Shown one piece after another: positions 8,067 through 18,025 of a DNA stretch of 63,293 nt (positions are counted from its first letter, which is position 1; each line of letters starts with the position of its first letter). The stretch spans positions 1 through 63,293 of the forward strand of contig JAUCGI010000012.1 in assembly GCA_030378035.1 (NCBI GenBank). The letters run 5' to 3'. A program made the translations under genes and the position numbers. The stretch is from Desulfobacterales bacterium HSG2 (GTDB taxonomy: Bacteria > Desulfobacterota > Desulfobacteria > Desulfobacterales > 4be13). Under the pieces are notes generated by a model. The model was not told the DNA's origin. It saw only the letters and a list, made by a program, of their open reading frames with translations, and did not search any database.

Positions 8067-11000
8067 ATGTCAGAGTATGACGAGCTTTTGCCAGCATTCA
8101 TAGAAGAGTCTCAACAGCATCTTCAAAGCATTGAACCGGATATTCTGGCGCTTGAGCAGGGGGGCGCCACGATTGATCGGGATGTGGTGAACAGAATTTT
8201 CCGAGGAGTTCACAGCATAAAGGGAGCTTCAGGATTCTTCGGGCTTCAGAATATCGGAGCGCTCAGCCATGTCATAGAAAATTCGCTGTCTCTGCTCCGG
8301 GATGGAAAAATTACGCCCTCCTCAGAGCTCATCGATGCACTTCTCAGAAGCGTGGATACCCTGAAAGCAATGATAGATGATGTGGGAGGGAGTGAACAGA
8401 TGGATATCCGTCAGGAACTTGATCTCCTGCAAAAGCTTCTGGACAATACTTCAAACCCGCAGCGAACCGTCACTGTTGCCGAAAAAAAGACGGACCGGAA
8501 AGATACGGAAATCAGCAAATTCAATGTCTCGGAAAATGATATAAAACAGCTTCTTTCAAAGGGCCTTCACCTTTATGCTGTTAAAATATTCCTAGATAAG
8601 GATCTGAGACAGAAGAACAAATCCCCCTACGATTTCATCTATAATATGGAGTCATTAGGACAATATGTCGATTCATTTTTAGATATCCAAAGCGTCAGCG
8701 GACTTTCAGACTGCCTGGATAATGACCTTGCATTTGATTTTCTGTTTGCAACAAAACTGGAACCCGACCTGGTTCCGGAAGGTCTGGGACTTCCGGACGA
8801 CAGAGTCGTCATTCTTGACCTTAACGGATTCAGTAAGGAGAAGTCAGTGATCAGTGGTTCTTCGTCAGTGGTCAGTGGTTCGTTGTCAGTGGTCAGTGGT
8901 CCGTTGTCAGTGGTCAGTGGTCCGTCGTCAGTGGTCAGTGGTCCGTTGTCAGTGGTCAGTGGTCCGTCGTCAGTTGCAAGAGAGAACGGACAACGGACAA
9001 CAGACAACGGACAACGGACAACGGACAACGGACAACGGACAACGGACAACGGACAACGGACAACGGACAACGGACAACGGACAACGGACAACGGACAACG
9101 GACAACGGACAACGGACAACGGACAACGGACAACGGACAACAGATAACGGACAAATCCGTGCGGCAGGTCCAGACGGAAGAGAAAATCCGGGTCGGGGTG
9201 AATTTCCTGAATGATCTGGTGAATCTGGCGGGTGAGCTTGTTCTGGGAAGAAACCAACTGATGCAAACCGCGCTTCCCTTAGTGAAAAACACTCCTGGTT
9301 TGAACCCTGTGTTGCAACATATCAGCAGGGTAACGTCCGAAATGCAGGAAAAGATCATGCAGATGCGGATGCAGCCGATATCTCTCATCTTCGGCAAATT
9401 CCACAGGATTGTCCGCACTCTGGCCAGAAGTCATGATAAAGAAGTGAGGCTTATCACTTACGGAGAAGATGTCGAATTAGACAAAAGCATCATTGAAGGG
9501 ATTTCAGATCCTCTGACGCATCTGATCCGCAATTCGGTTGACCACGGCATCGAACACCCTGATGAGCGGGAAAAACTCGGGAAACCCAGGCACGGAACCA
9601 TTGAACTGAAAGCGTATCACCAGGGAGGGCAGGTCCATTTGGTGGTTACCGATGACGGAAAGGGTGTGGACGGGAAATCTGTCGCCAGAAAGGCTCTTGA
9701 GAAAGGGGTGATTCGCCAGGATCAGTTGAACGCCATGAGTGAAAAAGACCGGGTTCGGCTCATATTTCGTCCCGGGTTTTCAACAGCGGAACAGATAACG
9801 GACCTGAGCGGAAGAGGCGTCGGAATGGATGTCGTCATAACAAATATCGAGCATCTGGGAGGTACGGTTGACATAGAGACCAAAATAAACAAAGGGTCAA
9901 AAATGACACTTGTGCTTCCCCTGACACTTGCCATTGTTTCCGGGCTTTTAATCAAAGCTGAAAATCAGTTTTTTATTCTCCCGGAAAACGATATTGATGA
10001 ATTGGTCCGTGTAAAGCCTGATGAAATAAAAAATCGTATCAATACTGTTCAGGACGCCCATGTGCTCAGGCTCCGTGACACGCTGCTTCCTCTCGTGGAT
10101 CTGAACGAAGCGCTCGGGCTTTCCGAGTCAGTTGTCGGTGGTCAGTTGTCAGTTGTGGATGGTCAGTTGTCAGTTGGTCAGTTGTCAGTTGCCGGTGGTC
10201 CGTTGTCAGTTGCCGGTGGTCCGTTGTCAGTTGCCGGTGGTCCGTTGTCAGTTGCCGGTGGTCCGTTGTCAGTTGCCGGTGGTCCGTTGTCAGTTGCCGG
10301 TGACCACGGACAACAGACCACCGACAACGGACAACAGACCACCGACAACGGACAACAGACCACCGACAACGGACAACCAACCACCGACAACGGACCACCG
10401 ACAACGGACCACCGACAACGGACCACGGACAAACCCCTGAGAATACTCGTCGTAAAACATGGAACCTCCCGTTTTGGTCTTATTGTTGACAGTATTGAAA
10501 GCACGGAGGAGATTGTTGTCAAACCCCTGCCCCGTTATCTGAAAAAGATGAAAAGTTTCAGCGGGGTCAGTATCCTCGGCAACGGGAAAGTCTCCCTTAT
10601 CCTCGATGTGGCGGGGATTCTGAAAAAGGCCGCGATCCGACATCTTGAAGAAACAAAAGAGGAGATGAAGACGGACTCGGACGAGATAACGGTGGAAGCG
10701 GAGGTGCAGACGTTTCTCCTGTTTGACAATAACACGCCGGAGCGTTTTGCCGTGCCTCTTGAACTCATCAGCCGAATCGAGCGTGTTCCCGCGTCAAAGA
10801 TTGAATATGTCAAGGATAATCAGTTTTTACAATACCATGACAAAAAACTGAGACTGATTTTTTTGGAGGATTATCTGCCTGTCCGAAAACCTGAAAGATC
10901 ATCTGAGGATACCGTCGGACTCATTGTGCCCAAACAGACAAAACACCCGCTGGGCATTGTGATGAGCCGTGTCATTAACACCCTCAATGCGGTCATTGAG

Positions 11001-11516
11001 CTGGACACGACGACCATAATGGCCCCCGGCCTGTTCGGTTCAGCCGTGCTTGACGGAAAAATTACGCTGCTTCCGGACATGTACCGACTCTTTGAATTGG
11101 CGGCACCCGAATGGTACACCACTGAAAAGGCAAAAAAAGGGACCTGCTCATTGGAGAGATGCCGGATTCTGCTGGCAGAAGACACCCCGTTTTTCAGAAT
11201 GGTGGAACGCGATTATCTCACTTCGGCAGGATATGATGTCATTGTCGCGGAAGACGGAAGGAAGGCGATGCGGATTTTGGAGGAAGAGATCGTGGATGCG
11301 GTGATTCTTGATATCGTCATGCCGAGAATGGACGGGTGGGAGACCATACGCGCCATCCGATCAGATGAACGCCTCAAGGATCTGCCGGTGATGGCGGTTA
11401 CATCCTTAGGCGAGGGGAAACTGGCAGAAGAAGGCCTCCGGGCCGGTTTCACCGAATGGGAACTGAAACTTAACAAAACCCGGCTTCTTGAAAAGCTTGC
11501 CGATATGCTGAGTTAG
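8067..11516 (+). CDS. cheA: CheA-type chemosensory kinase with C-terminal receiver and two in-frame repeat insertions
   Basis: The 1149-residue hybrid CheA has these domains in order: Hpt (1-105, His49 in VHSIKGASG), a P2-like region (160-255), dimerisation P3 (about 375-435), HATPase (about 470-630; IRNSVDHGIEHP, DDGKGVDG, GRGVGMDVV), a first CheW-like domain, a second CheW-like domain (about 875-1015), and a receiver (about 1030-1149, Asp1082 in ILDIVMPRMDG). Two heptapeptide repeats interrupt it in frame: residues about 259-361 (SVVSGPL then QRTTDNG) in the P2-P3 linker, and about 687-789 (SVAGGPL then QQTTDNG), which splits the first CheW-like domain between its two halves. All key residues are intact. 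The start has GAGGAGG upstream. Confidence 0.93.
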   Translation: MSEYDELLPAFIEESQQHLQSIEPDILALEQGGATIDRDVVNRIFRGVHSIKGASGFFGLQNIGALSHVIENSLSLLRDGKITPSSELIDALLRSVDTLKAMIDDVGGSEQMDIRQELDLLQKLLDNTSNPQRTVTVAEKKTDRKDTEISKFNVSENDIKQLLSKGLHLYAVKIFLDKDLRQKNKSPYDFIYNMESLGQYVDSFLDIQSVSGLSDCLDNDLAFDFLFATKLEPDLVPEGLGLPDDRVVILDLNGFSKEKSVISGSSSVVSGSLSVVSGPLSVVSGPSSVVSGPLSVVSGPSSVARENGQRTTDNGQRTTDNGQRTTDNGQRTTDNGQRTTDNGQRTTDNGQRTTDNGQQITDKSVRQVQTEEKIRVGVNFLNDLVNLAGELVLGRNQLMQTALPLVKNTPGLNPVLQHISRVTSEMQEKIMQMRMQPISLIFGKFHRIVRTLARSHDKEVRLITYGEDVELDKSIIEGISDPLTHLIRNSVDHGIEHPDEREKLGKPRHGTIELKAYHQGGQVHLVVTDDGKGVDGKSVARKALEKGVIRQDQLNAMSEKDRVRLIFRPGFSTAEQITDLSGRGVGMDVVITNIEHLGGTVDIETKINKGSKMTLVLPLTLAIVSGLLIKAENQFFILPENDIDELVRVKPDEIKNRINTVQDAHVLRLRDTLLPLVDLNEALGLSESVVGGQLSVVDGQLSVGQLSVAGGPLSVAGGPLSVAGGPLSVAGGPLSVAGGPLSVAGDHGQQTTDNGQQTTDNGQQTTDNGQPTTDNGPPTTDHRQRTTDKPLRILVVKHGTSRFGLIVDSIESTEEIVVKPLPRYLKKMKSFSGVSILGNGKVSLILDVAGILKKAAIRHLEETKEEMKTDSDEITVEAEVQTFLLFDNNTPERFAVPLELISRIERVPASKIEYVKDNQFLQYHDKKLRLIFLEDYLPVRKPERSSEDTVGLIVPKQTKHPLGIVMSRVINTLNAVIELDTTTIMAPGLFGSAVLDGKITLLPDMYRLFELAAPEWYTTEKAKKGTCSLERCRILLAEDTPFFRMVERDYLTSAGYDVIVAEDGRKAMRILEEEIVDAVILDIVMPRMDGWETIRAIRSDERLKDLPVMAVTSLGEGKLAEEGLRAGFTEWELKLNKTRLLEKLADMLS
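8842..9150. repeat. Heptanucleotide inverted array inside cheA (linker)
   Basis: The left arm, 8842-8975, is GTCAGTG/GTCCGTT units. The right arm, about 8986-9150, is GGACAAC units. Because seven is not a multiple of three, each three DNA units give one heptapeptide, SVVSGPL/S then QRTTDNG (about eight copies), with no stop in that frame. Length stays in register with the CheA frame on both sides. Confidence 0.95.
10128..10434. repeat. Heptanucleotide inverted array inside cheA (CheW-like domain)
   Basis: The left arm, 10128-10305, is GTCAGTT/GCCGGTG/GTCCGTT units. The right arm, about 10306-10434, is GACAACG/GACCACC units. They are translated as SVAGGPL and then QQTTDNG/PPTTDN repeats. The array separates the first half of a CheW-like beta-barrel (ending LNEALGLSE) from the second half (starting PLRILVVKHG). 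Confidence 0.95.
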
Positions 11517-11560
11517 TTTGTTGTCGGTTGTCAGTTGTCAGTTGTCGGTTGTCAGTTGTT
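11516..11560. repeat. Short heptamer run (left-arm type, GTTGTCG/GTTGTCA)
   Basis: Six units of GTTGTCG and GTTGTCA follow directly after the cheA stop codon. No right arm is seen except a weak GGCAACTGG at 11570. It is the same family as the arrays inside cheA. Confidence 0.75.
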
Positions 11561-11610
11561 ATATATTACTGGCAACTGGCTTTGGGAATGGGAAATACTT
11601 AGGCAGAGAA

Positions 11611-11645
11611 AGAAACCAGGATTTTTTTGGAAAAACTTGGTTTCT
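11611..11645. promoter_or_regulatory. AAACCAGG-type hairpin upstream of solute-binding protein
   Basis: AGAAACCAGG and CTTGGTTTCT form a hairpin around a T-rich/A-rich loop ending 21 bases before the start codon at 11667. It resembles the hairpins at 3740-3770 and 24911-24944, which also precede start codons. A transcription terminator of cheA is a possible alternative reading. Confidence 0.4.
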
Positions 11646-11666
11646 TCTCGGGAAAAGGAGAAAGAG

Positions 11667-12425
11667 ATGAAATTGATGAGAAGGCTTTTTACATGGATAA
11701 CGATGTTGACAATTTTGGCAACAGCCGCCCCTCTGTGCGCCGGCGATACCATGATTTTTAATTATTTTGATAATTATATGCCATATTCCTGGAAAGAGAA
11801 CAAACAAATGCGTGGCATCCTGATTGACATTGCTGACGAGGCTGTTCGGAAAAGAATGGGAATCGAGGTGATCCATAAGGGGTATCCCTGGAAACGGGCC
11901 CAGAAAATGGTAAAAAAGGGAGAAGCTGACGCGCTTATCACACTGTGCGGCACACGGGGAGATTGGACGCAATCCGGCAATGAGGTTGTACTTACTCTCG
12001 AAATAAAGATATTCGTAAAAGCCGGGAACCCCAAGATTCATCAGTTGGAAGGTGTAAAAAAGCTCGATGATTTGAAACCTTTCAGACTGATTGATTACGC
12101 GGGAAACTCATGGTGTCAGAAGAAGCTGATAGACAGGAATTTCCGGGTTGACCTGGCACCGAATAAAAATGCGATTTTTCCCATGCTGATCAAAGAGAGA
12201 GGGGATGCCAATCTTTGTAACAGCATGACTGGCAGATATTTCATAAAAAAAAGCGGGCTGAAAGATCAGATTGTCGAATTGGCTCCTGTGCTTGAAAAGG
12301 TCCCCTTTCATTTGTGCGTCGGAAAAAAATCTCCTTATACAAAAATTATCCCCGCGTTTGATGAGACGATCAGACAGATGAAGCAAGACGGGACTATGCA
12401 AAAAATTTTTGATAAATATCAATAA
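11667..12425 (+). CDS. Periplasmic solute-binding protein (SBP family 3-like)
   Basis: The 252-residue protein has a signal peptide (KLMRRLFTWITMLTILATA, cleavage near PLCAG). The body resembles family 3 extracellular solute-binding proteins: YFDNYMPYSWKENKQMRGILIDIADE at the start, GEADALITLCGTR in the middle, and a typical end DETIRQMKQDGTMQKIFDKY. I choose 11667 because AAAAGGAGAAAGAG precedes it; the longer frame upstream runs through a repeat. No permease or ATPase gene is near. Lying between cheA and an MCP it may present a ligand to a chemoreceptor instead of feeding a transporter. Confidence 0.82.
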   Translation: MKLMRRLFTWITMLTILATAAPLCAGDTMIFNYFDNYMPYSWKENKQMRGILIDIADEAVRKRMGIEVIHKGYPWKRAQKMVKKGEADALITLCGTRGDWTQSGNEVVLTLEIKIFVKAGNPKIHQLEGVKKLDDLKPFRLIDYAGNSWCQKKLIDRNFRVDLAPNKNAIFPMLIKERGDANLCNSMTGRYFIKKSGLKDQIVELAPVLEKVPFHLCVGKKSPYTKIIPAFDETIRQMKQDGTMQKIFDKYQ

Positions 12426-12568
12426 TATGACTTTATAAGGTATCACCTGTCATGTCATTCCTGCAAACCGCCATGACCGACGGATCATCAGATTCCTGCT
12501 TTCGCAGAGCCTGCCCCTGTGAAAACAGGGGAATGACATCATTTGATGAGTTTTATAGAAGGAGGATT

Positions 12569-14425
12569 ATGAAATTCGGAGATATGGCGTTAAGGACAAA
12601 AATTATGATAGGAAGCTGTGTGCCTCTTGTTTTCGTGGTTTTTCTTGGTATCGCTTCCATTGTAAGCATCAAATCGCTGCTTGATACCACCAAGTGGGTT
12701 GACCATACTCACATAGCCATTCAGAAAGCCATGGAAATAGAGAAACTGATGCTCGATTTGGAAACCGGAGAAAGAGGATTTCTGATCGCGGGTAAGGAGG
12801 AGTTTCTTGAACCGTACAACGCAGGAAAAAGGATGATTACTGATAAAATCAGGGAAGCAAAAAAACATGTTGATGATAACCCCGATCAGGTAGAAAAGCT
12901 GACTGAGATCGAGACACTGATTAACACTTGGCATAGAAAAGCGGCCGAGCCGGAAATTGCCGAAAGACGGAAGATGAAAGAGAGTGCCGGAGATGTCACA
13001 ATGGAGAGTATAATCGCTCTGGCTGAGGCGGGAACCGGCAAAGCGATCATGGATGACCTGCATGTCAGACTCAACACGTTTGTTAAAACCGAAAAGACTT
13101 TTATGAAAATACGGCAGACTGATGCCATTAAAGAAGCAAATTACACGATTAACATTGTATGGTTCGGGGCTGCTGCGACCGTTCTTCTCGCTCTGCTTAT
13201 ATCCTATTTCCTCGCCGGTGGTATTACCAGGCCTGTCAGACTCATTTTGGACAACCTTAAACAGATTGCCGAGGGAGAAGGCGATCTTACCAGGAGGTTG
13301 GATGTATATACGAAAGACGAGGTTGGCGAACTGGCCGCATGGTTTAACACATTTATCGGGAGGCTCCAGGAAATTATGAAAGAGATTGCTGACACAACGA
13401 ACAGTCTCTCCGATTCCTCTGAAAAACTGTCATCGGTTTCCACGCAAATGTCCTCATCTGCCGAAGAAATGGAATCCCAGTCTGCCACGATCGCCGCCTC
13501 GGCAGAACAGGCAAGCACATCCGTGTCAGACATCGCCAGCATGAACGAGGAAATGTCATCCACTCTTAACAATGTTGCAGATTTCGGGAAGAAGACCGCT
13601 GACAATGTTGCCGACATGGCGCAATCCGGTGATGAGATGTCAGATCAGGTGAATATTGTGGCCTCTTCGGCGGATCAGATGACCACTTCATTAAATGAGG
13701 TGGCAAAAAACACAGTCCGGGCAAGCCGGATTTCACAAAACGCAAGTCAGCAGGCAGAACAGATTAACATCAAAATGAGCACGCTGGTCTCCTCCTCCAA
13801 AAAGATCGGCAAAATTGTGGGGGTTATCAAAGACATTGCCGATCAGACCAACATGCTGGCCCTGAACGCAACGATTGAGGCAGCAGGCGCGGGAGAAGCC
13901 GGAAAGGGCTTTGCCGTGGTGGCAGGCGAGGTGAAAGGACTGGCAAAACAGTCTGCCGAGGCGACCGAGGTGATCGGCGTTCAGGTCGATGAAATTCAGA
14001 CGTCCATCAGTGACACTGTGCAGGCAATCGAAGAGATCAGTAAGATCATCACCGAGATCGCCGATATTAATGAAATGATAGCCTCTTCGGCAGAAGAACA
14101 GACGACAGTCGCAATTGAAATATCAAAATCCGCCGCCAGTTCTGCCATGACAGTGAAAAATGTTGCGGAAAAAGCGAATGAATCGGCAAGCCTGGCCGGG
14201 GAAATTGCCAAATCAACAGCAGAGGCGTCGAAAGTCGCGAACGATGTTGCCAGATCTTCTGAGGAGGCAGCCCGTGTCTCAGATGACATTTCCAATAATA
14301 TCGCAGGTATAAACACAGCATCAAAGCAAACCGCCGCCAGCGCGGCGCAGACCAGTGAATCATCGAAAAAACTGGCTGAAATGGCTTCGTCGCTTGCTCA
14401 GATTGTAAGCAGGTTCAAACTATGA
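12569..14425 (+). CDS. Methyl-accepting chemotaxis protein with CHASE3 sensor
   Basis: The 618-residue protein has TM1 (about 11-33), a periplasmic CHASE3-like helical domain (about 45-180; motif [19 protein letters not shown]), TM2 (about 190-212), HAMP (about 213-266; RDL-like [16 protein letters not shown]), and a long MCP signalling coiled coil whose tip [20 protein letters not shown] lies near 430-445. The start has AGAAGGAGGATT upstream. No C-terminal NWETF-type pentapeptide for CheR is present. It is closely related to the receptor at 15071 (near-identical CHASE3 and HAMP) and so is a duplicate. Confidence 0.93.
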   Translation: MKFGDMALRTKIMIGSCVPLVFVVFLGIASIVSIKSLLDTTKWVDHTHIAIQKAMEIEKLMLDLETGERGFLIAGKEEFLEPYNAGKRMITDKIREAKKHVDDNPDQVEKLTEIETLINTWHRKAAEPEIAERRKMKESAGDVTMESIIALAEAGTGKAIMDDLHVRLNTFVKTEKTFMKIRQTDAIKEANYTINIVWFGAAATVLLALLISYFLAGGITRPVRLILDNLKQIAEGEGDLTRRLDVYTKDEVGELAAWFNTFIGRLQEIMKEIADTTNSLSDSSEKLSSVSTQMSSSAEEMESQSATIAASAEQASTSVSDIASMNEEMSSTLNNVADFGKKTADNVADMAQSGDEMSDQVNIVASSADQMTTSLNEVAKNTVRASRISQNASQQAEQINIKMSTLVSSSKKIGKIVGVIKDIADQTNMLALNATIEAAGAGEAGKGFAVVAGEVKGLAKQSAEATEVIGVQVDEIQTSISDTVQAIEEISKIITEIADINEMIASSAEEQTTVAIEISKSAASSAMTVKNVAEKANESASLAGEIAKSTAEASKVANDVARSSEEAARVSDDISNNIAGINTASKQTAASAAQTSESSKKLAEMASSLAQIVSRFKL

Positions 14426-14450
14426 GTCCCTTATCCGGCCCCGTCCGGAG

Positions 14451-14511
14451 TCCGGAGTGCAAAGCTTGCTTTGCAATTCTGTTACGAGCAAAGCAAGCTT
14501 TGCACTCCGGA
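14451..14511. terminator. Perfect 24-bp inverted repeat between MCP and cheW
   Basis: The arms 14451-14474 and 14488-14511 are exact reverse complements with a 13-base loop. The core AAAGCTTGCTTTGC is AT-balanced and no U-run follows, so an intrinsic terminator is not certain. A small palindromic element or an RNA processing site is equally possible. It lies about 25 bases after the MCP stop codon and 30 bases before cheW. Confidence 0.55.
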
Positions 14512-14543
14512 TAAACTATAATCCGATAAAAGAGGAGATTTCA

Positions 14544-15044
14544 ATGACCCGACAGATAGCAACATTCCTTTTAGGCAGCACCATTCTTGGCGTGGATATT
14601 CTGCTTGTGAAGGAGATATATCGCTATAAGGCGATCAGCCCGATTCCGGACGCACCCGAGCACCTTCGCGGATTAATGAACCTGCGGGGAAGAGTGGTGA
14701 CAGTCATAGATCTCAGCGTATGCCTGAATCGTCCTGCGGCAGCCAATATCGACGACTGCCGCCTGCTGATTTTGAAAACCCAGGAAGAGATAAGGAACTA
14801 TATAAATAAAGAGATTCTGGAAGACACCTCTCTGGGAGAAGACATTGTCGGATTTTTAATCGATCAGATGGATGATGTGCTGACCATTGAAAACGAGGCG
14901 ATCCTTCCGCCGCCTCCGAATCTTGTTGATATTGACGAGGCCCTTGTCAGAGGCGTTATCAAACAGGGAGAGCATTTGGTGATTCTTTTGGATGTGACAG
15001 CGGTTCTTGGCTTGGTAATGAACGCCGCAACCGAGGGAGTTTGA
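14544..15044 (+). CDS. cheW: CheW-type coupling protein
   Basis: The 166-residue protein has a single CheW domain: FLLGSTILGVDILLVKEIYRY, PDAPEHLRGLMNLRGRVVTVIDL (the conserved NLRG segment), GFLIDQMDDVLTIENEAILPPPPN, and IKQGEHLVILLDVTAVL. CheW links receptors to CheA. I prefer the ATG at 14544 because AAAGAGGAGATTT precedes it; the frame open further upstream runs through the hairpin. It lies between two CHASE3 receptors in the same orientation. Confidence 0.92.
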   Translation: MTRQIATFLLGSTILGVDILLVKEIYRYKAISPIPDAPEHLRGLMNLRGRVVTVIDLSVCLNRPAAANIDDCRLLILKTQEEIRNYINKEILEDTSLGEDIVGFLIDQMDDVLTIENEAILPPPPNLVDIDEALVRGVIKQGEHLVILLDVTAVLGLVMNAATEGV

Positions 15045-15070
15045 GGACTGATGATTGAAAAGAGGAGATT

Positions 15071-16996
15071 ATGAAGTTAAAAACAAAAATTATAGCCGGA
15101 AACTGCACCCCCCTGATTTTGGTGGCTTTCCTCTGTATCATCTTTGTTATCAGCATTCAGTCGCTGCTTGATACCAGCAGTTGGGTGGATCACACGCATG
15201 TGGCAATTCGGAAGGCTTTGGAAATAGAGAAACTGATGGTCGATTTGGAAACCGGAGAAAGAGGATTTCTGATCACCGGCAGGGAAGAGTTGCTTGAGCC
15301 ATACAACGCGGCGAAAGAGCAGATAACCGATAAAATCACGGAAACCAAAAAACATGTTGATGACAACCCTGAGCAGATGGAAAAACTGACTGAGATCGGG
15401 ACACTGATTAACACTTGGCACAGAGAAGCGGCCGAGCCGGAAATTGCCGAAAGGCGGAAGGTGAATGAGAGTGCCGGAGATGTCGCAATGGAGAGTGTGA
15501 TCGCTCTGATTGAGTCGGGAACTGGCAAGGCGATCATGGATGACCTGCGTGACAAACTCGATACTTTTGTTAAAACCGAAGAAAGTCTTATGGAAAAACG
15601 GAGGGCAAATGCCTTTGAAAAAGCGAATTCCACGATTAATGTTGTATACTTTGGCACAATTGTGATTCTCCTTCTCGCGCTGTTTATATCCTATCTCCTT
15701 GCCCGCGGTATTACCAGACCTGTCACCTTCGTGCTGGCCGGCCTCAGGGATATTGCCGAAGGAGAAGGCGATCTCACCAAGCGGCTGGATGTATATACGA
15801 AAGATGAAGTCGGAGAACTGGCAGCGTATTTTAACACATTTATCGGGAATCTCCAGGGAATTATGAAGGAGATTGCGAATACAACAAAAACTCTCTCCGA
15901 TTCCTCTGAAAAACTGTCATCGGTTTCCACACAGATGGCTTCGTCTGCCAAAGAGACGAATTTGCAGGCAAACAATGTTGCAGCAGCTTCGGAGCAGGTC
16001 AGTGCAAGTGTGGGGATCGCTGCATCCTCAGCCGAAGAATCAAGCTCCTCGTTATCCGACATAGCCTCAATGGCCGAGGAAATGTCATCCGCTTTCAATG
16101 ATGTCGCCCAATTCGGAAAAAAGACTGCGGATAATGTTATGACTGTGGCAGAATCGAGTGAGGATATATCCGCGCAGATCAACAGCGTCGCATCCTCATC
16201 TGAAGAGATGACCGTATCACTAAACGAGGTGGCAAAGAATACCGCTCAGGCAAGCCGGATATCAAAAAACGCGAGTCAGCGCACCGAACAGATCAACACC
16301 CGGATGAACGCGCTGGTCAGTTCCTCCAAAAGAATCGGCAAAATTGTGGGAGTCATCAAAGATATTGCGGATCAGACAAACATGCTGGCTCTGAACGCAA
16401 CCATAGAAGCCGCGGGTGCCGGAGATGCGGGAAGAGGCTTTGCCGTGGTCGCGGGCGAGGTGAAGGAACTGGCAAAACAGTCCGCAGAGGCCACCGATGA
16501 AATTGCCGGACAGATCGAGGAGATTCAGGGATCCACCGATGATGTGGTTCAGGCCATCGGTGAGATATACAAGATCATCGGTGAAATTGCGGATATTAAC
16601 GAGATGATCGCCGCTTCCGCGGAAGAGCAGACCGCAACCGCGAGCGAGATATCGAAATCTGTCGCAAGCACGGCAATGACTGTGAAAAATGTTGCGGAGA
16701 ATGCGAACGAATCAGTAAGTCTGATGGGAGAAATCTCCAGATCAACTAATGAAACATCGAAAGCGGCTACTGAGATTGCACGAAATATTGATGAACTGCT
16801 GAACAGTGCAAAATCGGTCGCCCTCTCTTCTGATGAAGCGGCCCGCGGGGTCAGCGATATCTCCGAAAATATCCGGCGTATCAGCGCCGCTTCGGAGCAG
16901 ACCGCCATCGGCGCATCGGAAACCAACACGTCATCAAAAAAGCTGGCGGAAATGGCTTCGTCGCTGATACAAATCGTCAGCAAATTCAGACTGTGA
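15071..16996 (+). CDS. Methyl-accepting chemotaxis protein with CHASE3 sensor (second copy)
   Basis: The 641-residue protein has the same architecture as the receptor at 12569: TM1 (about 10-30), CHASE3 ([19 protein letters not shown]), TM2 (about 197-218), HAMP ([16 protein letters not shown]), and a signalling domain with the tip near 440-455. Its cytoplasmic part is slightly longer and includes an added helix repeat near the C-terminus ([20 protein letters not shown]). An AAAGAGGAGATT ribosome site precedes the ATG, and it begins 27 bases after cheW. The sensor halves are much more alike than expected for distinct ligands, so the two may sense similar conditions. Confidence 0.93.
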   Translation: MKLKTKIIAGNCTPLILVAFLCIIFVISIQSLLDTSSWVDHTHVAIRKALEIEKLMVDLETGERGFLITGREELLEPYNAAKEQITDKITETKKHVDDNPEQMEKLTEIGTLINTWHREAAEPEIAERRKVNESAGDVAMESVIALIESGTGKAIMDDLRDKLDTFVKTEESLMEKRRANAFEKANSTINVVYFGTIVILLLALFISYLLARGITRPVTFVLAGLRDIAEGEGDLTKRLDVYTKDEVGELAAYFNTFIGNLQGIMKEIANTTKTLSDSSEKLSSVSTQMASSAKETNLQANNVAAASEQVSASVGIAASSAEESSSSLSDIASMAEEMSSAFNDVAQFGKKTADNVMTVAESSEDISAQINSVASSSEEMTVSLNEVAKNTAQASRISKNASQRTEQINTRMNALVSSSKRIGKIVGVIKDIADQTNMLALNATIEAAGAGDAGRGFAVVAGEVKELAKQSAEATDEIAGQIEEIQGSTDDVVQAIGEIYKIIGEIADINEMIAASAEEQTATASEISKSVASTAMTVKNVAENANESVSLMGEISRSTNETSKAATEIARNIDELLNSAKSVALSSDEAARGVSDISENIRRISAASEQTAIGASETNTSSKKLAEMASSLIQIVSKFRL

Positions 16997-17058
16997 GCCG
17001 GAAACCGGGTTTTTTGAAAGACCACTTTCAATTTCTGAATCATAACGGAGGCGAAGGA

Positions 17059-17912
17059 ATGAAGAAAACCAGTATAATGATATATCCTCCCAGGTCACTC
17101 ATATTGCTTCCGCAATAGAGAAAGTCACCCTGTCGTTAAATGAGGTGGCGAAGAACACCGCCTAGGCAAACCGGATATCACAACTCGCAAACCGGCGCAC
17201 AGAACAGATCAGCGCCAAAATGGAAATGCTGGTCGTCTCCTCGGGACAGATCGGCAAGATCGTGGGGGTTATCAAAAAGATTGCCGACCAGACGAATATG
17301 CTGGCTCTGAACGCAACCATTGAAGCTGCCGGCGCGGGAGAAGCCGGCAGAGGGTTTGCCATAGTCGCAGGCGAGGTGAAAGAGCTGGCAAGACAGTCTG
17401 CTGATGCGACCGATGAGATCGCCGGACAGATTGAGGATATTCAGACATCCGTCAGAGACACGGTCCGGGCCATTGAAGAGATAAGCAAAATCATCGGTGA
17501 AATTGCCGGCATCAATGAAACAATCGCGGCCTCAGCCCAGGAACAGACCGCAACAGCGGGTGAGATATCAAAATCCGTTGCCGGCACTGCCGCGACAGTG
17601 AAAAATGTTGCGGAGAATGCAAACGAATCCGCAAATCTGATGGGAGAGATTGCCAGATCAACAGATGAGACATCGAAAACAGCGGCTGAAATTTCAAGAA
17701 ATATTGACAAAGTGCTGAACAGTGCAAAATCGGTCGCCGTTTCTTCTGATGAGGCAGCCCGCGGGGTCAGCGATATCTCCGAAAATATCCGGCGTATCAG
17801 CGCCACTTCGGAGCAGACCGCCATCGGCGCATCGGAAACCAACACGTCATCAAAAAAGCTGGCGGAGATGGCTTCGTCGCTTATACAAATTATCAGCAAA
17901 TTCAAAGTGTGA
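17059..17912 (+). pseudogene. Decayed third methyl-accepting chemotaxis protein
   Basis: A start codon with GGAGGCGAAGGA (17059, MKKTS) is present, but receptor-like sequence begins about seven codons later in another frame (DISSQVTHIAS). That frame meets an amber stop at about 17162, where the paralogue has Gln (AKNTA*ANRIS against [11 protein letters not shown]). After the stop an intact 230-codon frame (17220-17912) encodes the signalling tip and C-terminal coiled coil, nearly identical to the end of the gene at 15071. The sensor, membrane segments and HAMP are gone. Expression of the soluble remnant from an internal ATG cannot be ruled out. Confidence 0.8.
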
Positions 17913-18025
17913 GACACAGAAAACATGGAAGAGGGTAACGAACGGACAGGGCCCTCTGAGTACGGCGGGTGGAGCCTCACCTGCCCTGAAAAATATTTTC
18001 TTAAATCCCATAGACGGGGTGCAAA

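Noticed and set aside
11667..12425. Component of a complete ABC importer
   Set aside because: No permease or ATPase gene is adjacent; the neighbours are chemosensory genes.
17162..17164. TAG in the decayed receptor read as pyrrolysine or another recoded residue
   Set aside because: The same gene has lost its sensor and is out of frame at the start; simple decay explains the amber codon. Other genes here end normally at TAG (for example 60947).
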